Of a DNA stretch of 64,000 bases, positions 44,635 through 52,901 are shown piece by piece; position 1 is the stretch's first letter; the number at the start of each line of letters is the position of its first letter. The position numbers and the translations under genes were made by a program. Location of the stretch: the NCBI RefSeq assembly GCF_004770905.1, contig NZ_RQHT01000003.1:1-64000 (forward strand), in the 5' to 3' direction. The DNA comes from Leptospira bandrabouensis. GTDB lineage: Bacteria > Spirochaetota > Leptospiria > Leptospirales > Leptospiraceae. The notes beneath the pieces were generated by a model that was given only the letters and a program-made list of their open reading frames with translations, was not told the origin of the DNA and did no database searches.

Positions 44635-45128
44635 ATTGGAGAGTTTTCACTTCACTACTGATTTTCCTTTTTGCATTTGCGAGAATTCCCATTGATGCAG
44701 AAGATGACGGGCGTTATACGGGTTCTATAGCACGTTCTGAAAAAAGAATTTTGGATGGAAAAGCAGACTTCCTAAAATCAGGTACTTTTCCCCTAGAGTG
44801 GAAATTGTTTTTTAAGGGAAAACAAGGGGATTTTGTTGTATTTTATGATCTAAACGGAGATGAAATCCACTACCGGTACAGACGTAATAAATTTGATTTG
44901 GATGCTGAAGTTTTTGTAAAAGATTTGTTTTCTGGAAATCCTTACCGAGTGAAAGGGGAATGGATCGGATATTATTTTTATTCGGTAGATGAAAGGGGAA
45001 AACGTTCTTCTCTCCCCACACCTAAAAAACTTCCAGCCGAACCTAAAGAATTTGCCGACAGACAATCAGTTCCTATTTTTAAGTTAATTGAATACATCGA
45101 AGTCCGCACGGATGATCTTCTCTATTAA
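44631..45128 (+). CDS. Exported hypothetical protein
   Basis: A 165-residue protein with a signal peptide (MNWRVFTSLLIFLFAFARIPIDA). The mature part has Tyr-rich strands (DFVVFYDLNGDEIHYRYRR; EWIGYYFYSVDERGKR) and ends TDDLLY. No family is recognised. ATGA overlap with the HEAT-repeat gene couples them. It meets the convergent gene at 45125-45128 with a 4-base overlap of the stops. Confidence 0.65.
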   Translation: MNWRVFTSLLIFLFAFARIPIDAEDDGRYTGSIARSEKRILDGKADFLKSGTFPLEWKLFFKGKQGDFVVFYDLNGDEIHYRYRRNKFDLDAEVFVKDLFSGNPYRVKGEWIGYYFYSVDERGKRSSLPTPKKLPAEPKEFADRQSVPIFKLIEYIEVRTDDLLY

Positions 45129-46702
45129 AGATCAATTTTATGTAATAACTGAAAGTTGATGAATAAAATTGGATTGGGATCGTTTTCTTTTTCCGAATAA
45201 CTTACGTTTAGTGAAATAAAGGGACTTACCCATTTGAGTTTGATGATTTCTTGTCTATCGGTTAAGTTGATATTAAAATCTGTCGCATAAGTCCAATTTT
45301 CAAACCATGCCCTAGTTTTTGGCTGTCCTTCTCTGAAAATACCACTGAACTCAAGTAAGTTACTAGTTCCAAATGGGATGGCTAGTTTTCCTTCCCATTG
45401 GCCTGCGTTTTCTCTAGATTCAAATCCAAAAGACACTACCGCTTTTTCTTTTCTCCATTCATAAAATGCAGCTCTTCCAATTTCATTCCAATGGTAGTTC
45501 CCTGATTCATTGTATTCCCGATACCTATAAATTAGGTTTCCCCACTCACTTATGAAACATGGAAAAAATCCTGACCTTCCGTTTTCATACCTATGTCCTT
45601 CCTTAGAACCTAAAAACTCCGATCCAATCCAATGTTTGAAACTTATCTTTGAGTAACCTAAACTTTGCGGGATTTGTGGTCTGACTTCTTCTGGTGATAC
45701 GATTCCATAAAGAAGGGGTGAGTCTCTATACACTGTGGCATCAAGGAAGAATTTGGACTCGGGAGATTCCGATTTTAAATAAACAAATCCAACAGATTCT
45801 TTTTTGTTGAATATGGATTCGGATTGGATTCTATGAGAACCCCATTCTTTATGATTCCAAGAATCATTGATGTACAAACTGGATTTGTTATCCCCTGGTG
45901 ACCAAACACCCGAATAGGATTTGTTTGGAGATACAAAATAGACTCCAGGATAATAAGAAAATGCGTTTGCGTGGTAAATCCCAAGTTCATATTCTTTGCC
46001 ATCATTTAACAATCGATAACCTAAAAAATTGGAGTAGGTAATGGGTTGGGGGAGGGGAGATCCCGTTCGTTCCAATTGGGAATAAAAATTTGGATCTTTG
46101 GCAAAGTAAAAATGAGGAATGGGTTTGTAACGGTTTCCCGAAGTGAATCGAAATGTTTGGTATGTAAGGTTGACTCCATAGGAAAATTCTTCATCTCGTT
46201 TTTCCAAAATCCAAATTTGTCCTTTTCCTTTGCCACCTAGAAAGACTGAGGAATGATTTTTCTCTTTTCTGGGTAGATACCTTACATCTAAATTTTGATA
46301 ACTCAGTCCAAAAAAAAGTTCATCATTAGAATCGAATCCTTCTTTGGGTTTCGAAGGTTTTGTCTCTTTGGATTTTTGATTTTTTTCTTCCTTTGTAAAA
46401 TTATTGTTTTTTTGAAATGTTTTGTTGTAAGCTAATCTTTGTTTGTTGTCGTATAGTGTAATTTTTTGTTCTTTCCAAACCTTGGAAACAAGGGCTGCAT
46501 CCTTTCCTTTGAGCGATTTTTTCCATTCCAAAAATTTTTCGGGAGTTTGTTTGGACTTTTCTTTCCAAGCGGCAGCCAAATGGGGTGGAAACCCTGCTTT
46601 CAAAAGTTGGGGAATCGAAACCTGGTCTGGTTTTTTTTCTACAGCAACCAAAGTCTCGACAAATAAGATCCATACAATAACCCCAAATTTCTGCCAATCC
46701 AC
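45125..46702 (-). CDS. Putative outer-membrane protein of unknown function
   Basis: A 525-residue exported protein. A GTG start gives VDWQKFGVIVWILFVETLVAV, a signal-like N terminus, then a short helical, Lys-rich linker (about 30-130; FTKEEKNQKSKETKPSKPK) and a long body of alternating strands with many aromatic residues (FFGLSYQNLDVRYLPRK; GNLIYRYREYNESGNYHW; FISLNVSYSEKEN) that suit a beta-barrel. No other in-frame start codon exists between 46702 and the upstream stop, and no clear Shine-Dalgarno is seen. The linker portion resembles helix-hairpin-helix (PPHLAAAWKEKSKQTPEKFLEWKK). Function not recognised. Confidence 0.65.
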   Translation of the reverse strand: MDWQKFGVIVWILFVETLVAVEKKPDQVSIPQLLKAGFPPHLAAAWKEKSKQTPEKFLEWKKSLKGKDAALVSKVWKEQKITLYDNKQRLAYNKTFQKNNNFTKEEKNQKSKETKPSKPKEGFDSNDELFFGLSYQNLDVRYLPRKEKNHSSVFLGGKGKGQIWILEKRDEEFSYGVNLTYQTFRFTSGNRYKPIPHFYFAKDPNFYSQLERTGSPLPQPITYSNFLGYRLLNDGKEYELGIYHANAFSYYPGVYFVSPNKSYSGVWSPGDNKSSLYINDSWNHKEWGSHRIQSESIFNKKESVGFVYLKSESPESKFFLDATVYRDSPLLYGIVSPEEVRPQIPQSLGYSKISFKHWIGSEFLGSKEGHRYENGRSGFFPCFISEWGNLIYRYREYNESGNYHWNEIGRAAFYEWRKEKAVVSFGFESRENAGQWEGKLAIPFGTSNLLEFSGIFREGQPKTRAWFENWTYATDFNINLTDRQEIIKLKWVSPFISLNVSYSEKENDPNPILFINFQLLHKIDL

Positions 46703-46977
46703 CAGGATTGAGGTATAAAATTTCTCTTTTTTGCCCTAAGTACGATTGCTTTTTTCTAAAAAGGGACATATTCTAAACCTCCCATCAAAAAAAATCTTAG
46801 AGAGGGCGGGTTTTGTCCCAGGGGAATGCTAAATTACCTATAGAAACCGATAAAAACGTGAAAAAAATATTGACTTAACTTCTCAAATGTTAAGTAGTGT
46901 AAACAAGCGTTTAGTATATTATTGGTATTATTTTTAGTTTTTATGTCGTCTAAAATGATGACGGGGAGGAAAAACCT
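46703..46977. other. Intergenic region with promoter-like and operator-like elements
   Basis: This gap separates divergent genes. ACTTAAC (46873-46879) and GTTAAGT (46889-46895) form an inverted repeat that overlaps TTGACT (46870-46875), the arrangement expected for a repressor over a -35 box. An AT-rich stretch (TATATT near 46915) could be a -10 of a further promoter. Directly before the small gene at 46978, GGGGAGGAAAAACCT provides a strong ribosome binding site. Confidence 0.4.
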
Positions 46978-47193
46978 ATGATCGTTCGATCCATCCAACA
47001 ACCCGCTTACAACCGCCACAAAGACCAAGGCCTCGCAGGGCAAGGTCCTAAAAAGGGATTTTCCCAAAACCAAACTGGAAAGACCTTTGAAGATTATTTG
47101 ATGGAAGCCTTCCAAGGGGAAGTGGTCCAAAATGGAGAGTGGGTGTCCCCAGGTCTCTCTACTCTTGGCCAAAAAAACCTAAGGAAGATGTAA
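46978..47193 (+). CDS. Small conserved-looking protein of unknown function
   Basis: A 71-residue basic protein (MIVRSIQQPAYNRHKDQG ... GQKNLRKM) without signal or membrane segment. The strong Shine-Dalgarno (GGGGAGG, 8 bases before the ATG) supports it as a real gene. It contains Gln, Asn, Gly and Lys in excess and no recognised domain. It lies 56 bases upstream of the polysaccharide ABC exporter genes with two hairpins between. A regulatory role on the exporter is conceivable but not shown. Confidence 0.6.
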   Translation: MIVRSIQQPAYNRHKDQGLAGQGPKKGFSQNQTGKTFEDYLMEAFQGEVVQNGEWVSPGLSTLGQKNLRKM

Positions 47194-47204
47194 GACCAAA
47201 AACA

Positions 47205-47271
47205 GGCTTCTTGTTCTAGAACAGGAGGCTCTAGGCCGACAATCAAAGTATGGAGAAAGTATCCATACTTT
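47205..47271 (+). promoter_or_regulatory. Two hairpins covering the ribosome binding site and start codon of the exporter
   Basis: The first (47205-47230, about 12 pairs with wobbles around a TTCTAGAA core) contains AGGAGG; the second is a perfect 10-bp stem (47245-47254 with 47262-47271, 7-base loop) that holds the ATG at 47250-47252. Both the likely Shine-Dalgarno and the start codon are thus sequestered in RNA structure. A translational control element is inferred. Confidence 0.5.
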
Positions 47272-47999
47272 GGGCTCTGGTTCGGCGTGATTATGCTTTG
47301 CAATATGCAGGTTCCTTCTTGGGGATCTCCTGGATGTTTCTGCAAAACCTAGTCCTAATTAGTTTGTACGCACTGGTTTTCCTTGTGCTGAACTTAAAAA
47401 ACCCTTCCACACAAGAGGACTTCACCGCTTATCTTTTAACAGGGTTACTCTATTGGATTCCCATTCAGGAACTTTTGGTTCGTGGAACTGGTATTCTCAC
47501 CGACAACCGAAGTTTACTCAAACGTTCTAGCCTCGGCATCGATTTATTTTTATGGATTCCTTATGTTCAATTTCTCATTCATAGCCTCGTCACATCCATC
47601 CCAGTGTTTTTGTATTTGGCTTATTCTGGAAAATTAAATCTTTCGGGAATTTTTTTGGGATACCTGATTCTTATTTTTTCAGGGCTTTATTTGATGTTAC
47701 TTCTCCATTATCTTTCAAGGCTAAATATTTTATTAAAAGATATCTCACCTTTGATTCGTTTGGTGAGTCAATTGTTGTTCTGGGGAATCCCTGTTTTATA
47801 TTATCCCACTGGATATTTAAAAGAATGGAATCGATTGAATCCATTTACCATTCCTTTGGATATTTTTCGCACATCTGTGATACCAGGGTATACTCCACAA
47901 TTTGATTGGATTCAAATTTTACCTTTTTTGCTTTTTTTCTATTTAGTATATCTACTTTCTAAACGTAAGTTCCAATCGGTGATTTTGGATCATCTTTAA
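47250..47999 (+). CDS. Polysaccharide ABC transporter permease (Wzm-like)
   Basis: A 249-residue ABC-2 type permease with about six helices. The family pattern (LVRRDYALQYAGSFLGISWMF at the N terminus, then PFTIPLDIFRTSV near the C terminus) matches exporters of O-antigen, teichoic acid or capsule. The ATP-binding partner is encoded 5 bases downstream. A start-codon hairpin lies over the ATG (47245-47271). No glycosyltransferase gene is adjacent. Confidence 0.9.
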   Translation: MEKVSILWALVRRDYALQYAGSFLGISWMFLQNLVLISLYALVFLVLNLKNPSTQEDFTAYLLTGLLYWIPIQELLVRGTGILTDNRSLLKRSSLGIDLFLWIPYVQFLIHSLVTSIPVFLYLAYSGKLNLSGIFLGYLILIFSGLYLMLLLHYLSRLNILLKDISPLIRLVSQLLFWGIPVLYYPTGYLKEWNRLNPFTIPLDIFRTSVIPGYTPQFDWIQILPFLLFFYLVYLLSKRKFQSVILDHL

Positions 48000-48004
48000 T
48001 TTTT

Positions 48005-49204
48005 ATGGCTTCAGTTGTATTAGAAAATCTATCGAAAGACTATCATGGATTTTCGAAACCTTGGAAAAGAATTTTAACAGGTCTCAGTTTTGGTTACTTT
48101 GGAATTGATTCTAAATTTACCGCCTTACAATCGATCAATTTAAAAGTTGGCTCTGGGGAAATTCTTGGGATCGTTGGAAGGAATGGAGCAGGGAAATCCA
48201 CACTTCTCAAACTAATCACCGGGGTGATCCGTAAAGATAAGGGAAACCTAATTGTCAATGGATCGGTTCGGGCTCTGCTTGAACTAAGTGTTGGTTTTAA
48301 TCCCGAACTATCTGGGGAAGAGAATGTTTATTATAATGGACTGGTTTGGGGATACAAACCATCTGAAATCAAAGAACTCACGGACTCCATTTTTGAATTC
48401 GCAGAGTTAACAGACTTTCGAAATTCACCCTTAAAAAATTATAGTTCAGGAATGGCGATGCGCCTTGGTTTCAGTCTTGCTACTGCCAAACGCCCCGATA
48501 TTTTAATCGTAGATGAAGCTTTAGCTGTGGGAGACGCCAGTTTCCAACAAAAATGTCTCAAACGAATCAAAGAATTTTCCCAATTGGGGTCTTGTATTTT
48601 AGTTGTGAGCCATGACCTCGGACTCATTTCTTATTTTTGTACAAGGGCCATTCTTTTAAATAAAGGACATTTGTTATTTGATGGTAACCCAAAAGAAACC
48701 ATCGAAGAATATATGCATGTGTTAGCCGGAACTGCCAATTCAAGCTCTGCCGAATTTTCTGAATCCATTCAGGACATTCATATTTCTTTAAAAAATTCCA
48801 AGGGGCTCGAGACTCAGCACCATTTTCTAGGGGAAACGGCTGTATTACGAATTGAATTTAAGGCTACAAAACCAATCACAGACGGAACCATTGGATTTCA
48901 CATAGATAGCGAAAAAGGCATTCGCATTTTTGGAACCAACTCCCACCATTTAGGATGGCAGGGTTTAGAAATTCGCGAATCCGAAAGATCGGTTGTCGAA
49001 TTCCAATTTCCCATCCAGTTTAGCGATGGGAAATACAGTTTGGGAGTTTCCATCCACAAAGGAGAGTCCCATCTGGAAGGAAGTTATTTTTGGGACGAAT
49101 CCATTTTTGACTTCGAAGTCGAACGAGGCAAAATCGAAAAATTCGTAGGCCTTTGCCATTTACCCACCAAATTTACAATCCAAACTCTTCCCAAATCCGA
49201 GTAG
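48005..49204 (+). CDS. Polysaccharide ABC transporter ATPase with Wzt C-terminal domain
   Basis: A 399-residue ATPase that energises export with the permease before it. Walker A is GRNGAGKST (58-66), the signature NYSSGMAMRLGFSL, and Walker B ILIVDEALAVGD; the His loop is VVSHDLGLI. Beyond about residue 250 a beta-sandwich-like extension (VLRIEFKATKPITDGTIGFHID) matches the Wzt C-terminal domain that recognises a modified glycan end. This points to an ABC-dependent O-antigen-type chain with a terminal cap. Confidence 0.92.
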   Translation: MASVVLENLSKDYHGFSKPWKRILTGLSFGYFGIDSKFTALQSINLKVGSGEILGIVGRNGAGKSTLLKLITGVIRKDKGNLIVNGSVRALLELSVGFNPELSGEENVYYNGLVWGYKPSEIKELTDSIFEFAELTDFRNSPLKNYSSGMAMRLGFSLATAKRPDILIVDEALAVGDASFQQKCLKRIKEFSQLGSCILVVSHDLGLISYFCTRAILLNKGHLLFDGNPKETIEEYMHVLAGTANSSSAEFSESIQDIHISLKNSKGLETQHHFLGETAVLRIEFKATKPITDGTIGFHIDSEKGIRIFGTNSHHLGWQGLEIRESERSVVEFQFPIQFSDGKYSLGVSIHKGESHLEGSYFWDESIFDFEVERGKIEKFVGLCHLPTKFTIQTLPKSE

Positions 49205-49249
49205 AAAAACAGTTTCCTTCAAAGGAAAAAACTAAATTCTGGAAATCCT

Positions 49250-50554
49250 ATGAAAGTTTGTGTCGTTGGAACCGGATATGTGGGCCTCGTTGCAGGAACC
49301 TGTTTTGCTGAATATGGCAATGATGTAATTTGTATTGATAAAGATGAAAAGAAAATCAGTGACCTAAAAAAAGGGATCATTCCCATCTACGAACCTGGCC
49401 TTTCCGAACTGGTGGAACGCAATCACAAAGAGGGAAGACTCCATTTTTCCACTTCTCTTAAAGATGGTGTGGAATCTTCTGAATTTGTATTTATCGCAGT
49501 AGGCACTCCCACTTCGGATAACGGCTCTGCGGATCTAAGATTTGTTTTTGCCGTGGCTGAAGAAGTTGGTAAAACTATGAATGGTTATAAAATCATTGTA
49601 GATAAATCCACAGTTCCTGTGGGAACCGCAGACAAAGTAAAAGCCATTGTTTCACAACACACAAAACATCCGTTTGATGTAGTTTCCAATCCTGAATTTT
49701 TGAAAGAAGGTGCGGCCATTGATGACTTTATGCGACCAGAGCGAGTTGTCATCGGTGCAGAATCAGAAATCGCAGCCAAAAAAATGAGCGAACTTTATTC
49801 TCCGTTTGTATTAAACGGTAACCCTATCATTACGATGAGCATTCGTTCTGCGGAGCTTACGAAGTATGCATGTAACGCCTTCCTTGCTACAAAAATTTCT
49901 TTCGTAAATGAAATTGCCAATCTTTGTGATGCACTCGGTGCTAACTATGATGATGTGAGAAAAGGGATGGGAACTGATTCTAGAATTGGTCGTCAGTTTT
50001 TATATGCAGGAATTGGATACGGCGGTTCTTGTTTTCCAAAAGATGTAAGAGCCCTTCTTCGCACAGCAGAAGAAGTGAATGCACCTATGCACATCATTCA
50101 ATCAGTTGAGGATGTAAACGAAAAACAAAAAACTCGTTTAACAGACAAAATATTCGAACACTTTAAATCAACAGATATGAAAGGAAAAACTTTTGGCATT
50201 TGGGGTTTGTCTTTTAAACCAGGGACAGATGATATGCGTGAAGCCCCATCCATTCCTTTGATTTATGAACTACATAAAAACGGAGCCAAAATCCAGGTGT
50301 TTGATCCTGCTGCAGCAGAAACATCCAAATACTATTTTGATGGGAAGGTGGAATACAAAAAAGATGCGTATTCGGCTCTCCAAGGTGCCGATGCCATGTT
50401 ACTCTTAACAGAATGGAGAGAGTTTAGAGAACCTGATTTTAATAAAATCAAAAGCCTTCTAAAATCACCTCTAGTTTTTGATGGAAGAAATCAATACAAA
50501 CCTACTTTGATGCAGGAGTTAGGTTTTACTTATTACTCTATCGGGAACCGATAA
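49250..50554 (+). CDS. ugd: UDP-glucose 6-dehydrogenase
   Basis: Oxidises UDP-glucose to UDP-glucuronate with two NAD+. The 434 residues show the N-terminal Rossmann motif (VVGTGYVGLVAGTCFAEYG), KSTVPVGTADK, FLKEGAAIDDFMRPERVVIG, and the catalytic Cys261 in GYGGSCFPKDVRAL. It lies 45 bases after the ATPase gene. UDP-glucuronate would feed the exported polysaccharide (inference). A 14-bp hairpin follows its stop. Confidence 0.96.
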   Translation: MKVCVVGTGYVGLVAGTCFAEYGNDVICIDKDEKKISDLKKGIIPIYEPGLSELVERNHKEGRLHFSTSLKDGVESSEFVFIAVGTPTSDNGSADLRFVFAVAEEVGKTMNGYKIIVDKSTVPVGTADKVKAIVSQHTKHPFDVVSNPEFLKEGAAIDDFMRPERVVIGAESEIAAKKMSELYSPFVLNGNPIITMSIRSAELTKYACNAFLATKISFVNEIANLCDALGANYDDVRKGMGTDSRIGRQFLYAGIGYGGSCFPKDVRALLRTAEEVNAPMHIIQSVEDVNEKQKTRLTDKIFEHFKSTDMKGKTFGIWGLSFKPGTDDMREAPSIPLIYELHKNGAKIQVFDPAAAETSKYYFDGKVEYKKDAYSALQGADAMLLLTEWREFREPDFNKIKSLLKSPLVFDGRNQYKPTLMQELGFTYYSIGNR

Positions 50555-50561
50555 ACTTAAG

Positions 50562-50593
50562 AGTCCAACTGAAAGTAATCTTTTGGTTGGACT
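50562..50593. terminator. Candidate bidirectional terminator between ugd and the thioredoxin gene
   Basis: A 14-bp stem (two wobbles) with a TAAT loop lies between the two convergent stop codons and overlaps the stop of the minus-strand gene. Neither side has a long T-run, so termination strength is uncertain. Confidence 0.5.
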
Positions 50594-51413
50594 AAAATCC
50601 TCTTTCAATTTCCGACAAAGCTTCGTTACACATCGATTTATCTGTTTCCGTTGTCAGTTGTGGTTTGATTTCCATGAGTACAACTTTTGCAAGTTTGGAT
50701 TCCCCTGCATCTTTTAGTGTAAGTCCATAGTATAGTTTAGCGGTAGTTTTGCGACTGGAAGTTGGATAAATATCTAAAAATTCTTTCCAGGATTTTACTG
50801 CAGATTCTTTCGGGCCATGAATAGATCTAACTAAGTTTAAATTAAAGTGTGCATTTTCTTTAAGGATAGTTTGGTTTTTGGATTTTTGGACAGCATCTGA
50901 GAATTGTTGTTCTGCTTTTTCAAACTCTTTGTTTTGAAAGTATAATAAACCCAAACGAAAATGGATGTCCGGACTATTGGTATTTCGTCTAAGTTCTGTT
51001 TTTAGATAAGATTCTAGGTTTGGTTCTTGCAGGATCCGTTTGGATACACCAAGTATATCTTCTTTTGTTGCGAGTCCGGAAATCTTTGTCACATAGTTTC
51101 CATCCCCATCCAAAAATAGTATGGTAGGGTATCCTTCTATATTGTATTTTTTTCGTAAGTTAGGGAACTCTTCTCCATCTAACCGAACTTTAACGAAGCT
51201 CTCTAAAACACGACTGACTTCTGGATCAGGAAAAATTTCTTTTTCCAAAACCAAACAGTATGTACACCAATCTGCAAATACATCTACAATGATAAATTTT
51301 TTGTCCTGTTTGGCGGTCTCCAATCCTTTTTGGATGGAACTGCCCCAAGGAGATTCGGAAAAAACGGCACTTGTGCAAAGAAGAAAAAAAACAGGTAAAA
51401 ACTTACGAACCAT
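50592..51413 (-). CDS. Thioredoxin-like protein with TPR tail
   Basis: A 273-residue exported protein (signal MVRKFLPVFFLLCTSAVFS). Residues 30-130 form a thioredoxin fold with redox pair Cys50 and Cys53 (DVFADWCTYC) and the cis-proline region GYPTILFLDGDG. The C-terminal half carries TPR-type repeats (IHFRLGLLYFQNKEFEKAEQQFSDAV). It resembles DsbD-gamma or thioredoxin-fold TPR proteins acting in periplasmic disulphide handling. It faces ugd tail to tail and has no operon partner. Confidence 0.85.
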   Translation of the reverse strand: MVRKFLPVFFLLCTSAVFSESPWGSSIQKGLETAKQDKKFIIVDVFADWCTYCLVLEKEIFPDPEVSRVLESFVKVRLDGEEFPNLRKKYNIEGYPTILFLDGDGNYVTKISGLATKEDILGVSKRILQEPNLESYLKTELRRNTNSPDIHFRLGLLYFQNKEFEKAEQQFSDAVQKSKNQTILKENAHFNLNLVRSIHGPKESAVKSWKEFLDIYPTSSRKTTAKLYYGLTLKDAGESKLAKVVLMEIKPQLTTETDKSMCNEALSEIERGF

Positions 51414-51510
51414 CTATTGAATTCTATTGTGAATCTATCTGTTTGAATAGTCAATTTTCGCTTTTTCGAAATGGAATGGCCAGTTTCTATGGTCGCTAGA
51501 AGGTCAAAAA

Positions 51511-51789
51511 ATGGAATTTTTACTGAAATTGGAAGAACTACTCCGCAAACGTAAGGAAGAATTGCCTGAAAAGTCTTATACTGCTGAGCTCTTCCGTGAT
51601 GGGGTTGACCGTATTCTCAAAAAAATTGGAGAGGAAGCAGGTGAGGTTATCATTGCTGCCAAAAATCCCAATGAAAAAGAACTGATTCATGAAATTGCTG
51701 ATTTGGTTTTTCATTTGGAAGTCCTTATGGTAGAAAAAGGGATTAGCCTCTCTACCATTGCCAAAGAATTAGAAAAACGCCACAGCTAA
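51511..51789 (+). CDS. hisE: Phosphoribosyl-ATP pyrophosphatase HisE
   Basis: Hydrolyses phosphoribosyl-ATP, step two of histidine synthesis. The 92 residues show the MazG-like fold with the metal-binding pattern [16 protein letters not shown] and [24 protein letters not shown] precedes the ATG. It stands apart from other his genes, as is common in leptospires, and is 26 bases from lpxK. Confidence 0.95.
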   Translation: MEFLLKLEELLRKRKEELPEKSYTAELFRDGVDRILKKIGEEAGEVIIAAKNPNEKELIHEIADLVFHLEVLMVEKGISLSTIAKELEKRHS

Positions 51790-51815
51790 ATCGTAGGTTT
51801 CCTACTGGAAACTAA

Positions 51816-52901
51816 ATGAAATTACTATTATATTTGTTTTACCCTCTGAGTTTTCTCTACCAGTTTCTATTCTGGTGGTCACAAAGAGGGACTTCCTCCT
51901 TCCACTTACCGAATGTTTTGGTCATTAGCGTGGGAAACCTAACCGTCGGGGGAACTGGCAAAACACCTTTTGTCCAATACTTAGTTCGCTATTTTAACCA
52001 AACTTATCCCAGTTATGCGATTACCATCTTATCGAGAGGTTATAAAGCCGAAAAAAGTAAAGAAGGTGCCATCTTACCGAATGGATTAGAACCTAAGTTA
52101 TACGGGGATGAACCAAGCCAACATAAAGAAATGTTTCCAAGTGCACAGGTAATTATCGGCAGGGACAGAAAAACATCGTTTCTTCATTACAACCAAGTGG
52201 TTTCAAAAAAACATATTGTCATCCTTGATGACGGGTTCCAACACAAAGCAGTTTATCGAGATTTCGATTTTGTTTTGTTAGATGCAAATTCCGCTTTTGG
52301 GAATGGAATGACTCTCCCATTGGGTTTTTTAAGGGAACCTATCAAAAATAGCAAACGGGCCAATGCCATTGTTTTTACGAAACTTACCTCTCAAAATAAA
52401 TTTCTATTAGATGAATATAAAAAGATATTAACTCGAAACGAAGTGAATGTTCCCGTTTTTCATTCCTACTTTCAGCCAAAAGTTCACGAAGTAGTGATCA
52501 CGATAAATTTGACTTATCAAACAAACCAGATAAATCCCGATTCTACTTCGGATTATTTTTTGGTTACGGGTGTTGGAAATCCTAAAAGTGTTTATGAAAC
52601 TGCAAGTTCGGCTTTGAGTTCGAAGTCCATACGATCTAAATTTTTCCCTGACCATTTTGAATACGGGACCACTTCTTTATTAACTTTATTAAAGGAAATA
52701 CAAACAGATGAGATTTTGATCACAACAGAAAAAGATTGGATCAAAATGCGAAGTGATACGCCTTTTTTGGCAGAGCTTGTTCGTCGCAAAATAAGAGTTT
52801 TTTTGATTTTAATCCAAGTTTCTGTAGAAGAAGAGAACGAACTAAAATCTATGTTAGCTGCTCTCGTTTCCACATACGAATCAAAAATCGATCGGGTTTG
52901 A
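51816..52901 (+). CDS. lpxK: Tetraacyldisaccharide 4'-kinase LpxK
   Basis: Phosphorylates the 4' position of the lipid A disaccharide, at the inner membrane. The 361 residues have an N-terminal membrane helix (about 3-20) and the P-loop GNLTVGGTGKT (40-50). Further family motifs are ILDDGFQHKAVYRDFDFVLLDA and TTEKDWIKM. This shows that lipid A is made by the standard Raetz route at this step. The last 53 bases overlap the end of the convergent mnmC gene. Confidence 0.95.
   Translation: MKLLLYLFYPLSFLYQFLFWWSQRGTSSFHLPNVLVISVGNLTVGGTGKTPFVQYLVRYFNQTYPSYAITILSRGYKAEKSKEGAILPNGLEPKLYGDEPSQHKEMFPSAQVIIGRDRKTSFLHYNQVVSKKHIVILDDGFQHKAVYRDFDFVLLDANSAFGNGMTLPLGFLREPIKNSKRANAIVFTKLTSQNKFLLDEYKKILTRNEVNVPVFHSYFQPKVHEVVITINLTYQTNQINPDSTSDYFLVTGVGNPKSVYETASSALSSKSIRSKFFPDHFEYGTTSLLTLLKEIQTDEILITTEKDWIKMRSDTPFLAELVRRKIRVFLILIQVSVEEENELKSMLAALVSTYESKIDRV

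Noticed and set aside
46401..46769. Minus-strand frame overlapping the start of the gene at 45125-46702
   Set aside because: It is a different frame of the same strand through the N terminus of the barrel protein and shows Cys/Arg-rich, non-protein-like composition.
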